The notes below the pieces were generated by a model. The model was not told the origin of the DNA and ran no database searches. It saw nothing but the letters and a program-made list of their open reading frames with translations. A stretch of DNA of 64,000 bases from Callorhinus ursinus (lineage: Eukaryota > Chordata > Mammalia > Carnivora > Otariidae): NCBI RefSeq assembly GCF_003265705.1, contig NW_020312867.1:8841228-8905227 (forward strand), given 5' to 3'. The translations under genes and the position numbers were made by a program. Shown here in pieces: positions 21,591 through 33,044 of this stretch (within the stretch, counting starts at the first letter, position 1; the number at the start of each line of letters is the position of its first letter).

Positions 21591-22840
21591 GACCATGGCT
21601 TCCTAGAGCGCAGAGACTCATCTGTCTCTCTGGGATGCCACAGAGGGGCTGGCACTGCGGAAGTGCTCACCCAGGCTTGTCCCCCACTCAGCCCCTGCTG
21701 TGTCCTGGAGACGGCTGAGAAGTGCGTCACTGACAACCAGGCTCTGTCCCGTTTCACAGTGAGACAACTGTGGTCTGGGAGCAGGTGTCCCCCCGAAGCT
21801 ACCCTCAAGGACAAGCAGCACCCCCAGGTCTGGAGCCTGGTGATCTCTACCTCCCCTGCCCAGCAGAGGCTCTCTAGGCCACACTGAGCTTCCCAGAATG
21901 TCCTTTGCACCCAATTCCAAGGAGCATTTGTGTCTACCCTGTTTGACACTGGGCCTCCCTTCGGAGGAAACTCACAGACCGTTTGAGGAGAAATTTGGGG
22001 AACTGAAACCCAAACTGAAACCCTCTCTGGATTCTCCCCCCACTCTGTCTACATTGACTGTTGTGCCTCACTGCAAGTTAAAAGCCAAGGTTTATGGGGT
22101 AGGGGTTCGGCTTGACAGCATTTCTCAGTAATGTCCCATGTCCACTGATAAAAGGATTCTAGGGACATAGGTTCTGGAAATTCTATGTGAGATCTTCCCG
22201 TTGTGAAGCTTCGCACTTTCCATAAAAGAATCTAACTCAGGCCAAAAAAAAAAAAAAATTTCTTAAGCTTTGTCTGATCTGGTTCTTCAGACTTCTTTAA
22301 CCACATGCTCTTTTTTTTTTCAAAGTTCCTGTTTGCATCTCTATCAGTTACCGTCCTGCGTGTTACATCAGAAACCTCAGTCGAGCCAGTCTACACAACT
22401 AAAAGAGTATGCTAGCTTTTGTGACCAATATGTCTCGAAGTCATGAGGGCCTCGGGTATGGTTACATCAAGGGCTCGGCTCCGTTGCCAGGGAGTTCGCC
22501 TCTGATGTCGATTCCCTCCTCTGGGCCTTTGTCAGCTGACTTCCCTCGTGGCAACAAAATGGCTGCAGCAGTTCTGGGCATCCCATTTGAGCACTCACTT
22601 CACAGAGGAAGAGAAGCCTGCTCTCCTCCCTGTTATGGACTGCATGTTCTGGCTTTGTTTAGTCCAAGTGCTCATCCCTGAGCCAATCACCAGGCAAGAG
22701 GAACGGGGGCTCGAAAGCCCACCCCAAGGATGAAGTCGTCGCGTTTTCGACAGAGCCTATGGCAATGTCCTCTCTCTAGCAACACTCATCCCCCCTACCC
22801 CCACCCCCTTTCTTCCTGCTAAGATCCTAAGGACGGTTGG
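21590..22840. other. Intergenic DNA with unassigned old repeat
   Basis: There is an A15 run at about 22243 and a T10 run at about 22311. The stretch 22480-22740 (caaaatggctgcagcagttc, ccctgagccaatcaccaggc) reads like an old interspersed repeat whose family I cannot name with confidence. Confidence 0.5.
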
Positions 22841-23305
22841 GCCCCTTCCTGAGCTCTGGGGTATAAATCTTGATTTGCAGAGCCATGTAATCCTCTCGAC
22901 TAACAGCTGGTTCAGAAATGGCTGTAAGACTTTGTTCTAGCTGAGTAGACGCAAGCAAAACTCTGCTGGGTGGGGCTTCTGGGAAAACCTTTGCCTTTCT
23001 GATATAAAGAACAGACCTGGCTGGCATGCCCTTTTGCCCCATTACCATTCCTTCTTCATCAAACCCAGAAGGAGGATTTGATACCTCAGAGGCGTGGCAG
23101 CCATCTTGGGACCATGAGGCAGCAACGGTGAAAACTCATGCCACCATGCCAGAGATGGCAGAACAGAAGGATGCGTCCTGAGGCCTAGACAGCATCTCCA
23201 GGCAGCTACACACACCCCAGACTGCTATCTTCAGTACAAAATTAGAAATTCATATTTGTTTAAGCCAAAGGCATTTCTCGCTGACACAAGGCCGAGTCAT
23301 TTTTT
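22840..23305 (+). mobile_element. Interspersed repeat, family unresolved (copy 1)
   Basis: Ggcagccatcttgggaccat gaggcagcaacggtg, then tgtttaagccaaaggcattt ctcgctgacaca at the right end, is a pattern I recognise from eutherian interspersed repeats without being able to name the family. Similar segments occur at 29225-29545 and 36040-36290. Confidence 0.55.
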
Positions 23306-23690
23306 GCAAACTAGGACTTGTGTGGGCATAGAGACACAGCCTTGAAGGCACGGTTCAAGTTTCAATGAATCCCAACGACTTCTTAAACACATTCTGCCCC
23401 CCGGATGTTTGTGAGAGAGCAGATTATCCAAGCCTTTATCCACTCCAGCAGAGGGTCGAGTGCTCCCTGTCTGAGTGGGGTGCCAAGCAGCAGGCCGCAG
23501 AAGGCAGCCACTGGCTCCTCCTCCCATCCCGGGGCATCCAGGGTTGCTTTGCAGCTGATTTCAGAGGCCTTTACAACGCCAGCATGAAAGGACGTTCTTC
23601 ATTCCAGATACCGGTTGGGGTTCAGAAAAATCTCTCTAGAGCCTTAAACTTACTCCCCCTTCCATCACAGTCATGCTGGGGCCTCTCCTG
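23305..23690. other. Intergenic DNA, nothing recognised
   Basis: A 108-codon plus-strand frame at 23365-23691 has no recognisable domain and no supporting signals. Confidence 0.45.
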
Positions 23691-23769
23691 AGAAAATACC
23701 CCAAAATAAAAAGAGAAAAAGCCAAGAACATAAGCATTATCATCACAGCCAGATACACTGTAGGAAAAA

Positions 23770-24125
23770 AAAAAAGAACAAAAATAAATGTCCTATTGCA
23801 AGGGAAGGACTAAGAAACTGTTTGATGGAATATTACATGGACGTGAAAATGAAATTTACAAAGTTTGGTAATACCAAAGGGAAATATGCAAAATATTTGT
23901 TACTAAGAAAGCCAACCACAACCTCTTATATATATGGTATGATCTCAATTATACACAAATTGCACCAGGGAGGAAAGAAATACACTGACATGTTAACAGC
24001 AGTGGTGCCTGGTTGGGGTTACCATGGGTACTTTTGGGGGGTATTTTTCCTGCTGTTCTCTATTTTCCCATTTTGCCTCTATGTTCTACTTTTGTAAGCA
24101 GAAAGAACAAAATTGATTTTTCTTT
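23770..24125 (+). mobile_element. Old L1 3' end, sense
   Basis: Gatggaatattacatggacg, ggtatgatctcaattataca, agcagtggtgcctggttggg and ctctatgttctacttttgta are the decayed end of ORF2 and the 3' UTR of an ancient L1. Confidence 0.8.
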
Positions 24126-24404
24126 TTAAAGCTTCCAGGACCCTCCACTGCATGAGATCATTGCTGTCACCTCCCCTCCAGTAAAGCAGATAATCAAGGG
24201 CTTCCTAGGGCCGGTGACCTCTTCTGCACTGGGCCAAAATAAAAACAAGCTTCCAAATCTGGCATATTTGATTAATAGCTTGAAATTCTTTCAACAGGCA
24301 AAGGGAGTGGTAGGGAAAGGGGAAGATCAACACCCTATTTTTAAATGCTGATGTAAGCTTACAGGAACTAAAGACAAGAGGAGATACACACCATTCCAGT
24401 CCAC

Positions 24405-24422
24405 ATGCAAATCTATGCAAAT
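24405..24422 (+). promoter_or_regulatory. Tandem octamer motif (two ATGCAAAT)
   Basis: Two perfect ATGCAAAT octamers lie head to tail with two bases between them (24405-24412 and 24415-24422). Each is a full POU-factor (OCT1/OCT2) site. A regulatory role is inferred from motif density only. Confidence 0.4.
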
Positions 24423-24514
24423 GAGACGCAGTCCCTGGCTAAGTGAGAATTCTGGGCCTGAGTTCCCACCTGGATTCCTGGGTCTCACTGAGCTGGGCGG
24501 GGAAGAGAGGAGGG

Positions 24515-24700
24515 AGGGGAGGGAATAGTGATGACCCCCATTTGTTGAGCACCCTGAGCACATCCTGAGGTGTAAGTGAGATGATTGTCCCCACTTTGCA
24601 GTTAAGGCAAATGGGGCTCAGAGAGGGAAGTGATTTATGCAAGGTCACAGAGGGACCAGCCAAGTCCGAAGCAGGTGATACCTGTGACCAAACCACACAG
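24515..24700 (-). mobile_element. MIR, antisense
   Basis: Tgattgtccccactttgcag, aaatggggctcagagaggga and atgcaaggtcacagaggg are a reverse MIR. Confidence 0.75.
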
Positions 24701-24834
24701 TCCTGGGGCACAGAATGTGGCATCTCTGGTCCTCCAGTGAGAGGGCAGGGGTGGGGAGGGGAGGGAGAGCAGAAGGCAGGGGAGGAGAGAGAGGCAATGC
24801 CATTAGACATCCAGGTGGGATACATGCACAGACC

Positions 24835-25175
24835 TCACCTGACCTTTGCACCTGCTGTGTCCTCTGACCGAAAAGCCCCACTGATGTCTACTGGCTTGTT
24901 CTAACTCCCCAGTTGGAGGGGCCTCAGCTGACTTCTCGAAGTAAAAGAGCATCACCTGCCCATAACTCCAGCCCCAACATCTATGCCCTACCCTGCCCAA
25001 CTTGCTTTCTCTTCATAGCACTTACCACCTCTCTTCTCTATGTATTTGCTAATGGCAAGAAAATGTGCTCTGTGATAGTAGGGAGTTCAGCTCTGGGGTT
25101 CACCTGCGTTTCCAACACCTGGTACATACCTGGTGTTCAAGACACAAGTGCCAAATGAATTAATGAGTAAATAAA
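24835..25175 (+). mobile_element. L2 3' end, sense
   Basis: Tgacctttgcacctgctgtg, ctcttcatagcacttaccac and gttcaagacacaagtgccaaatg, ending atgagtaaataaacg, show a compact L2 3' end. Confidence 0.85.
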
Positions 25176-25209
25176 CGAATCCCAATTCCCTCTGGACCTA
25201 GCTATACAA

Positions 25210-25465
25210 GCTTGCACAATGACCCAATGACAGTAATAATAGCACAATTATTAGTGGTGCATTATTATTATAATTATAACTAACATTCCTGAGCACATGT
25301 TTTTACATCCGTCATTTAACCCTCACAGTGACCATCTGAGGCAGGAGAGAGACCTGTTTCCATCAGACAGCTGCAGAGGCCGAGGCTCCAAAGAGTCAGC
25401 AACATGGCCCAGAGTCAGACAGCCTTACCAGCAGAGCCAAAGCTTGAATCAAGTACGTCTGATTC
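25210..25465 (-). mobile_element. MIR, antisense
   Basis: Acatccgtcatttaaccctc acagtgaccatctgaggcag and acatggcccagagtcagaca, preceded by an AT-rich attattattataattataa patch, fit a reverse MIR. Confidence 0.75.
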
Positions 25466-25604
25466 TAGAACCTACTTCCCTACCCAACATGTGATGATGT
25501 GCTGGGTGGATTCCACCCAGTGAGAAGGCAGGTGCTACCTCTGCATTATTCATAGCTGTATTTCCTGTGCCTGGCCCTCTGGATGAGAATTAGTTAAATA
25601 AATC

Positions 25605-25725
25605 AGTGGTTCCCAAAGCGTAGTCCCTGGATCAGCAGCAGCAGCATTGGGAACTTGTTAGAAACGTTGACTCTTGGCCCGCTGCCGACCGACCGAGTCA
25701 CACCAGAGCGCACCTAGAGTGTCAG
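25605..25725 (+). mobile_element. MER5A-like DNA transposon fragment
   Basis: Gtggttcccaaagcgtagtc cctggatcagcagcagcagc and gaacttgttagaaacg match the 5' half of the element. Confidence 0.75.
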
Positions 25726-25729
25726 AACC

Positions 25730-26460
25730 ACAGGCACAAACGAACAGAAGCCCCAAATTGTTGCCCCATCCCTAGAGTGGGGCTGATCATTCAGTAGGAT
25801 CTTAGCGAGGGCAGGATAAGAATCTCACCCCGTGCCGGACCTGGCAGGGCTTCCAGCTTTCCTGGTTCTTCCCACAAGCTACTGGAGGAAAAGTTTTCGG
25901 GCTCACATTTCAGGCCTTTGATTTTGGCCTCATCTGGCGGGGAAGATGCTAGCTTATCAGAGGGAGCGAAGAGCGGGGAGGGATGGCGCTGGAGAGGAGG
26001 ATCTATTATTAATTACCATGTAACGTTGATTAAGAGCCCACAGGGCACTGCAGCTGTAGGAGCTTGGGACAGCCTCCACTCCTGCCTGGAGGGGAAAATG
26101 ATTAGCCACATTACGAAAGGAAATATTCATCCTGTAGCAGCCCTGAGCAAAGACCTCCAGGGGCAGGGGATTTCCTTCTCCCAGGGATCTCTCTTCCTGG
26201 AGCAGGGCAGCTGGCTCAGGGGCCTATTGGGGTAGGAGGCTGGACCAGCTGACCTCTAACCCACCTGCAATCATCAGGTGGATTGACAGATCTGAGCGCA
26301 CATGCACCTCCGCCCAGTTCTAGGTGGTCCGAGATGCCCAGCTTGGCCTCTTGAGAAAGCAGTTCAAGGTGGCTGGATCTTTCTGATTGAGAGACAGAGG
26401 CAAGCTGGATTGGGATGTCAAATCGCCCCATTTTTAAATATGGTTAGAATAAATTCTGGG
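25730..26460. other. Intergenic DNA, nothing recognised
   Basis: I see no gene or repeat that I can support in this stretch. Confidence 0.5.
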
Positions 26461-26464
26461 TTTC

Positions 26465-26615
26465 TAGCTACTCAGCTGCCATTGTCCCATTTAATCTTTT
26501 CAACAACCCCATCTCTGTCTTCTAGATGAAGAGACTGAGGCTCAGAGTGGTCACCGGCACAGCAGGTTAGTGGAGGAGCTGGGATTCAAGCCCACGTGTA
26601 CTTCCTGAGTCCTAT
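26465..26615 (-). mobile_element. MIR, antisense
   Basis: Cccatttaatcttttcaaca acccc, gaagagactgaggctcagag and gggattcaagcccacgtg are a reverse MIR. Confidence 0.8.
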
Positions 26616-26619
26616 TGGA

Positions 26620-27160
26620 CCACCCAGGTGTCTTGCCCCTTGTGTCCCCAAACCACCTAAACATATTCCAGAAAGTCTACAACTGCTTCCCAGTCCGGGC
26701 TACCCCCCTCCAAATTGTGCCTCACACCGGGTCTAGCATAGAAATTCCTAGTCTGACAACGCATCTAGGTGTTTGGATTCGAACACCTGGTCAATCCACC
26801 TATGCTGTGCTTCTAGAGGCAACTCCCTGCTGCTTCCCGAACCAAGTGCCCATGAGCCGGCCTCCCCCTCCCGCGGGGCCTGCTTCTGATCTCTGACTTC
26901 ACATTTCCAAGAGAGTCAAGTGGGACCGACCAACTGCCTCTCACTTTGGGGCCATGAGAGCAGCACAGGACGCTGTTTTTTTCTGCCACTGACTAGCCTC
27001 AAGCTTTAGGCAAGACTCTACCCTTCTCTGTGACTCGATATCTTCTTTGTGCCAACAAGGACTGTTTAGACCCAAGAATCAAGTTCCTCACTTCGTTAGT
27101 TCTATGATCAAGTCACTGGCCAAGGTGATTCCTAAATTTCAGAGCAAGAAGACAGACCCC
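26620..27160. other. Intergenic DNA, nothing recognised
   Basis: Short frames only, with no exon or repeat signal that I can name. Confidence 0.5.
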
Positions 27161-27199
27161 ATAGATGGTGGTGGTGATGAGGATGATGCCAAGATACCA

Positions 27200-27345
27200 G
27201 CTAACGGTGTTTCCGTGCAACCTACAGAACCAGGCACTTAGCGTGGGTTCTCTTGTTTAAGCCTCATGCCAACCCTATAGACAAGGCCGTATTGTAAACG
27301 CCGTTTTACAGAGATGAGATTCAAACCCAGGGAGGGAAATTATTC
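27200..27345 (-). mobile_element. MIR, antisense
   Basis: Ttgtttaagcctcatgccaa ccctatagacaagg, cgttttacagagatgagatt and caaacccagggagg are the reverse MIR core. Confidence 0.7.
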
Positions 27346-27734
27346 CAGAGCACACGCTCCGAGCCACCGCTCTGCTGTCCACCCTGCACCCTCTCCCTTG
27401 GCCCCTAAACATGAGGCACATTGGCTCCTTCTAAATTTCTCTATCTGTAGTCCAGGCCACACCAGATCCCTTGGGGCTGAGCAGGTTGCTCTTGTTTCCC
27501 AGGAAACCATTTTGAGCCCTGCGGACTTATTAAGGAGTCCACAAACTTGGGGAAGAGTTTTTAAATTGGTCGAGGTGACTACCAACCCCCAGGGAGGTAG
27601 TAAGCTCCCCGTCCTCTCAGATGTGCAAGCTACGGCCAGGCAATGAATTTGGGGGAATTTTGTGACAGAGTTTCCAACACCAGATGCAAAGACAGAGGAT
27701 GAGCTAAGTCAGCGGCTTTCTGGGGAGAAAACAG

Positions 27735-27965
27735 AAGTAATGAGTCAAACTGCGTAGGTTCAAACCCCACTTGCTTTGCTATCTGACCTTGGGCAAGTTG
27801 CTAAGGTTCTCTTTGCTCCATGCCCTGTCCTTTAGAACAGAACTACCAATAGGACCTATCTCATTGCACGGCTGTAAGATTAACAAATTAATATGTATGA
27901 AGAAACATTTCGCAGAGCGCCTGGCACATGGCAAGTCTATAGCATATAAGTTTAAAGCATTAGCT
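27735..27965 (+). mobile_element. MIR, nearly full length
   Basis: Aggttcaaaccccacttgct, tatctgaccttgggcaagtt, ttgcacggctgtaagattaa and gcgcctggcacatggcaagt cover the element from 5' part to 3' end. Confidence 0.88.
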
Positions 27966-27969
27966 ATTA

Positions 27970-28235
27970 CTTTCAAACTTTTGATTTGAACTTTGGAGTC
28001 CAATCTTCCAAACCCAATTGCAGTGGATGGTGGTATAAGAAACAGATCAAAGAGAAGCCGCTTGCCCGAGGAAGCAGGGGCAGGGGCACGGGAGCCCGGC
28101 CAAATCTGCCCCCTTCCTGCAATGGCCTCAATACCACATCAAGGGTCCGTGTGGCCGATGTGCCAGCCACAGCTTGTGCCACCTCACAGGCTCAGACATG
28201 CTCCCTGCCATCAAAATCCAGTCTATTCGGGACTC
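27970..28235. other. Intergenic DNA, nothing recognised
   Basis: Nothing beyond unsupported frames is seen. Confidence 0.45.
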
Positions 28236-28239
28236 TCAG

Positions 28240-28335
28240 GACGATGATGTTCAGCTGCCATGTTTTACAGATGAGGAAACTGAGGTCCAGAGGGGAGTGG
28301 GAGCTTGCTCGGGCCACCAGCCTGTGGAGGGACAA
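28240..28335 (-). mobile_element. MIR fragment, antisense
   Basis: Tgttttacagatgaggaaac tgaggtccagagg is the conserved MIR core in reverse. Confidence 0.75.
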
Positions 28336-28339
28336 GTTC

Positions 28340-28780
28340 CCCTGACAGGGCAGAGGGGCTTCTCAGCCCCATTCCCAGAAAAAAACAAACAACACATCAC
28401 AGAGGGGCCCGGGGAGCCTCCTCATCGCCCCCTCCCCAAAGCAGGGCCTCCCACGGCAGGAAGCTGTCTTCCGAGAGCGGCTGTGGCCTGCTGGAAAGTC
28501 AGCAAGAGGAAATGATATTTGGAGAAGGAAAGAAGGGGTGGTAAGAGGAGAGAAGGTTGGGGTGGGGAGGGCGGTGGGAAGGCAGCTCAGGCCTCCCCAA
28601 GACAGAGAGAGGCTCTGCCCAGCACCACTCGCCAAGCCTGTGAGGGAAGAACCTGCAGTCAGCAAACTCGGAGCGGCCCTCAGACTCCCCTCACCACCCC
28701 CACCAGGACCCTGCTGCCCTCCATACCAGGCCTGGCTCTCAGGGAAGGCAGGGCCACAGGCTGCCTGAAGTGTCCTATCT
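28340..28780. other. Intergenic DNA, nothing recognised
   Basis: A G-rich patch at 28530-28580 (ggttggggtggggagggcgg) could form a G-quadruplex. A 190-codon minus-strand frame (28363-28935) has no recognisable domain. Confidence 0.5.
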
Positions 28781-28784
28781 GGTA

Positions 28785-29130
28785 GGATTCTGTCTGAGTC
28801 GGATTCCAGACCCTCATTATACAGAGGGGACACCAGCCCAGAGAGGGGCAGCAGCTTACCCAAAGTCACACAGCAGGTTGAGGCCGAGCGGGGACCAGCC
28901 CTCTGACACTGGGGCCTTATCACTTTCACTGGCATCCAAGCTTATCAGAACAACAACTGAAGAAGCAGGCATAATTCTAAGTCCTCGTAAAGCAACCCCA
29001 TGGAGAAGGACCAGGAGCCCCATTCCACACACGAGGCACCTCGAGGTTACGGAATGTGCCTAGCACGCAGCTGGTACTTGGTAGAGTGGGGATTACACCC
29101 CACATCTTGATCGCTACTCTGTCAGCGGGG
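28785..29130 (-). mobile_element. Two MIR fragments, antisense
   Basis: The first (28785-28925) has ccagcccagagaggggcagc and caaagtcacacagcaggttg. The second (28945-29120) has attctaagtcctcgtaaagc and gtagagtggggattacaccc. Both are reversed. Confidence 0.65.
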
Positions 29131-29224
29131 AGAGGACCTTTTTTTTTTTTTTTGGGAGTTTGAGCATTAGTGAACATGGGTGAAAGGGACTTTAGGGCTT
29201 GGGGAACCACCGTAGAGCTGTTTA

Positions 29225-29545
29225 AGCCATGTGTGGACAGCTGCCATCCACACAGCTAATATTCCTCTCCCACCAGCTATAGGAAAGCCAAAAACGTGAT
29301 TTTCCCAGCTTCCCTTGTGGCCCGGAGTAGCAAGTGACACTGATATGGTCAGTGAGTTTAGGTAGACGCCTCAGAGACAGCATTTCTCCACAACTAGAAA
29401 GCCCTTTCTTTTTACTTAGTCCTTTCCCTTCTTCCTCCACGGAACAAAGATGCAACACCTGAGACCGGGCAGTCATCTTGGAATCACGAAGCCGCAGGAA
29501 CGAGGACAAAGGGCTACACACAGAAGATGGGAAAGACTCTGGTGA
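29225..29545 (+). mobile_element. Interspersed repeat, family unresolved (copy 2)
   Basis: Tttcccagcttcccttgtgg, gagaccgggcagtcatcttg gaatcacgaag and aggaacgaggacaaaggg are spaced like the repeat at 22840-23305. A T15 run lies just upstream (29138-29152). Confidence 0.5.
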
Positions 29546-29549
29546 GTGG

Positions 29550-30080
29550 AGCCCGGGCAGGGCCCAGGGACATCAGCAAGAGCCACATTGGTTCTGGGGG
29601 CCCACCCTGGATGTCCTGTCGTTTGGACAGTAAGCACCAGCCAGGTTAGGCCTCGATAGTAGGGCTTCTGCTATTTGTAGCTGAATGCATTACTAATTCT
29701 GTTCATGGTGGGGACAAGATGGGACCACAGGCCCGCGTGACCCCAAGCCCATGCTCCGTCTGTGGAATCCCACCCGCCTCCCAGGGGTCAGCCCTTTCCC
29801 CCTTCCTGTATCCCCAAAGGCAGTAGCCGTAAGCCTCAGCCTGGATCAGGGCTCAGAAAAGCCTCCTGAGCAATTAATTGCCCCTCAGGCCACACTGTCA
29901 CCTGCCACCAGACCACCTGACACGAACCCACTGGAGAATTGTAAGGAATGGAGCCTTGGGGTCTTGCCCTGAAGCCACTGACATGAAAATTCCAGGGTAC
30001 CAAGTATCCAGAAGCTTAGACCTCCAAGCACCACACTTGACTTGGACCGCGATTATCCAATGCACCCACCCTCCATCTGA
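29550..30080. other. Intergenic DNA, nothing recognised
   Basis: No gene or repeat could be supported. Confidence 0.45.
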
Positions 30081-30084
30081 CTAT

Positions 30085-30195
30085 GAAACAAATATTTATT
30101 GAGGGCATGCAAGGTTCCAGGTGCTCGCAGGTGACCAAAGCCAGCCAAGTCCCTGCCGGCAGAGCTCACATCCTAGCGGGGAGGCAGACCATGAG
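30085..30195 (-). mobile_element. L2 3' end, antisense
   Basis: Acaaatatttattgagggca, ggttccaggtgctcgcaggt and cagagctcacatcctagcgg are a reverse L2 terminus. Confidence 0.85.
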
Positions 30196-30209
30196 CAAGC
30201 CAGCAGCTG

Positions 30210-30415
30210 CATTCCTCTTGATAGCACCCCTCGCCTCTACAAAGCACTTTACTGTTGACATTATCTAACTCCATCCCCTCAACGACCCTGTCAAGTAGGG
30301 ACCACTTTCTGGTTTTATAGAAGAAACAAAGATACCAAATGGGGAACTAAGTAGAGACTTCCCCAAGGTCACCCAGCCACGTCCAGGAGGCAACAAGGTT
30401 TAAACCTTGATCAGG
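30210..30415 (-). mobile_element. MIR, antisense
   Basis: Acaaagcactttactgttga, cctcaacgaccctgtcaagt, ggttttatagaagaaacaaa and cccaaggtcacccagcca form a reverse MIR directly after the L2. Confidence 0.8.
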
Positions 30416-30419
30416 CTGG

Positions 30420-31055
30420 CTGCAATGGCCCATCCCAGGGCATGTCCTCTGTCACCAGAACAATCAAAGCAGGTCCCTCGGCACCGGGATCTGTTGCTCT
30501 GGGCGCCACGGAACCACCATCGGAAATAAAAGCCCTCCACCCAAAAACAGAGTTGGGCTGGGGCACGGCATTGCCAGCTACACAGCAACGCCCTCACCAA
30601 GCTGTTGGTGCCTGATGGTTCTTTAATTATTCATCCCCACTGAACAGAGGCCCAGGGCTTCAGCCATGCTTTTGGAGCTCACCTGTGGGGGAGCCTGGGT
30701 AATGAGTCCAGACCTGTCAAGAAGTTTGGAATCTGTCTGCCCACAACATGTTCCCTGGTCCTCCCACACCAGCCCCGTCAGGCAGAGCAGAGTATGACAA
30801 GGAGCCAGGATGCTTCAAAGACACCAGGGCCCCGGCTGGGTTTGCAGTTTGGAGAGCTCCAACCTCTTGGCCCAATTTCCATGCCATCCAGCCCAAGGAC
30901 TTTCAGACTTTGAGCTAAGCAGAGGAAGTTGTGAGGGTGGGGGAGGGGGGAGGGGGGGGGAGGCATTTCTTCAGGGGACCTGCGGGGAGGCAGCGGCTCA
31001 GTGGTTCGAAGAAGCCACCAGAGAAGAAGAAGTTCTCCTTTCTCAACCAGGCTAG
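30420..31055. other. Intergenic DNA with poly-G tract
   Basis: A G-rich run at 30937-30963 (ggtgggggaggggggagggg) is the only notable element. Confidence 0.55.
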
Positions 31056-31059
31056 AGCC

Positions 31060-31165
31060 CAACAGACCTGACTTCGATCTTGGTTCTGGCATTGCCTAGC
31101 TACGTGACCTCGGACATGTCACTCACCCTTTCTGAGCAGGTACCTTGGATATAAGATGGAGATTC
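31060..31165 (+). mobile_element. MIR
   Basis: Tcgatcttggttctggcatt gcctagctacgtgacctcgg acatgtcactc is the sense MIR 5' half. Confidence 0.8.
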
Positions 31166-31290
31166 ATTCATCCCATGAATGTGTATCGGGCCCCTCACAT
31201 GCTCAGGCACGCGGAATACAGCAGGGAGAATAACAAACAGACCCCTCTGCTCTCACGTGGGGCTTTTGTGAAGACTGGAGTACATACACG
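31165..31290 (-). mobile_element. L2 fragment, antisense (probable)
   Basis: Ttcattcatcccatgaatgt gtatcgggcccctcacatgc tcaggcacgcggaatacagc resembles a diverged reverse L2 terminus. Confidence 0.6.
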
Positions 31291-31650
31291 GCATTGTGGC
31301 CGGATTGATAAGGACTCAATGCCTGGGCATTATGACTTTGGTTATTATAAGAGAATTTGGGCTTTATATATCCAATTCTTTTCTATCACCCACCCCGTAT
31401 GATCATTTTTACTACAGCAGAAAAGGATCCGCCTCTTGCCACTCATGCAAGTGCACCTGCACGCATTCACATGCATGCCAGCCATTTTGAGGGAATTTAT
31501 GTCCTCCTCCAAAGTTGCCTTTGACACTCATATTTTCTAGCCTGAGAGTTTTTTGTCTCATTTCCCCTCCGTCCCAGAGTCTCCTAACTTGACCTGGTGT
31601 CGTCGGCATTGAGCAGGGACCAGGGACAGTTGCCTTCCCTCGCTCCCTAT
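31290..31650. other. Intergenic DNA, nothing recognised
   Basis: No gene or repeat could be named here. Confidence 0.45.
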
Positions 31651-31900
31651 TCATTCGGCCATTCGTTCGTTCACTGGACAAACATCCATGGAGTCCCACA
31701 GTGTGCCAGGCCCTGCTGCGATCAAGACAGATAAAAGTCCTGCCTCGTGGAGTTTCCATCCTCAAAGGGAAGACACCGGACAGGCTAGAAGTACAGTGTA
31801 CCCGCAGGTGTTGGATGCTAGGAGGGGGGGTGGGGTGGGAGGGCCATTCCGAATGGGCTGTCAAGGGAAGGTACCACTGCAGCGGTGACATCTGAGCCCC
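31650..31900 (-). mobile_element. L2 3' end, antisense
   Basis: Cattcgttcgttcactggac, cagtgtgccaggccctgctg, cctgcctcgtggagtttcca and later gcagcggtgacatctgag are a reverse L2. Confidence 0.8.
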
Positions 31901-31904
31901 GCAG

Positions 31905-33040
31905 GGTAGCCTGCCCTGGGTTCCCAGCCGGCCACCACAGGTGATCCGGCAGAAACACAAAAACAGGCGCGGATAAAGCCTGGCGACTCCTGGCGACTCC
32001 CTGGATGCGCTCAGACTCCTAGAATAGGGGCTCGAGAGGTTCCCTCAGACTCCAACCCCTCTCTGAAGAATTGGGAGAATGGGGAACAGAGAGGGAAGGG
32101 GGATCCCCAAGGTCACAGAGCCAGCAAGAGCACACCTCCTAACTCCAGCTGGTGCTGTGGTCACAAAACCATTCACTGCCTTTCTGGATGTCACACTAAG
32201 GGGTCAGGAAGATCCTGGGAGACACAGAGGGTCACACAGGTTCACGAACAATCTAGAGACAGAGAAACATGACATGTATCCCCACTCCCAGCCGTGCTTG
32301 TCCTCATGCTCATAGACCACAGGAACCCACAGCCAGCAGCCCCCATCCTGGCTCAGCATCTGGGAACCATGGTTACAGCTGCCTTTTGATGGGCAGGGGA
32401 TCCGGAACGCCTTCGAACCACCCCCTGGTTCCTAGAGGTTGTGTCAGAAACAGGAACAAGGTTCCAGGGGACAAGCTGGAGGTCACCAGTCACCCTGGGA
32501 GACCACCCTTTCACCTTCCCCTCCCAAGCCGATCATCCGGGCACCTTGCACCACCGCGAAATCCTTTTTAGAGCCCTGAATTAAAAATAAATTTGCAAGC
32601 ACATAACCAGATGTTGCATGGGGAAAAGATAAATAACTCAGCCTGTCAAGGAACTGCCTCATCCCAGTCAACCCTCTCTCTTTCACAAGGTTTTAATTTT
32701 TAATTTCACAGCGGTAACTATAGCAACCTGCAAAAATAATATATTCCAAAGCAAAACAACTTTCTTGGCTCTGGCTTGGCATCTCCATGTTCCCTCCTTC
32801 CCTCCTCTCTACCAACTTCACGCAGGTCTGTGCCCAGAGTGGATGAATGTTCTCGGCTTTGAACTCCTTTATTCATTAAGCAATTAGTTCATTCATATGG
32901 AAGTATCTCTCGCCACCCAAATCCTGAGTTCAGAGGGCAGAATGTTGGACAATGGGTTCAGAATCGTGAGGGATGCCGTGTTACCCAATGTACTGGTTCC
33001 TAAGTTTTGAGTGGATAGGAGTAAGGGTTTGGCAAGCAAG
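31905..33040. other. Intergenic DNA, mostly unassigned
   Basis: A 10-base unit (tggcgactcc) is directly repeated at 31981-32000. An antisense-MIR-like piece (ggtcacagagccagcaag) lies near 32111. An AT-rich stretch fills 32580-32750. Confidence 0.5.
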
Positions 33041-33044
33041 GGAC

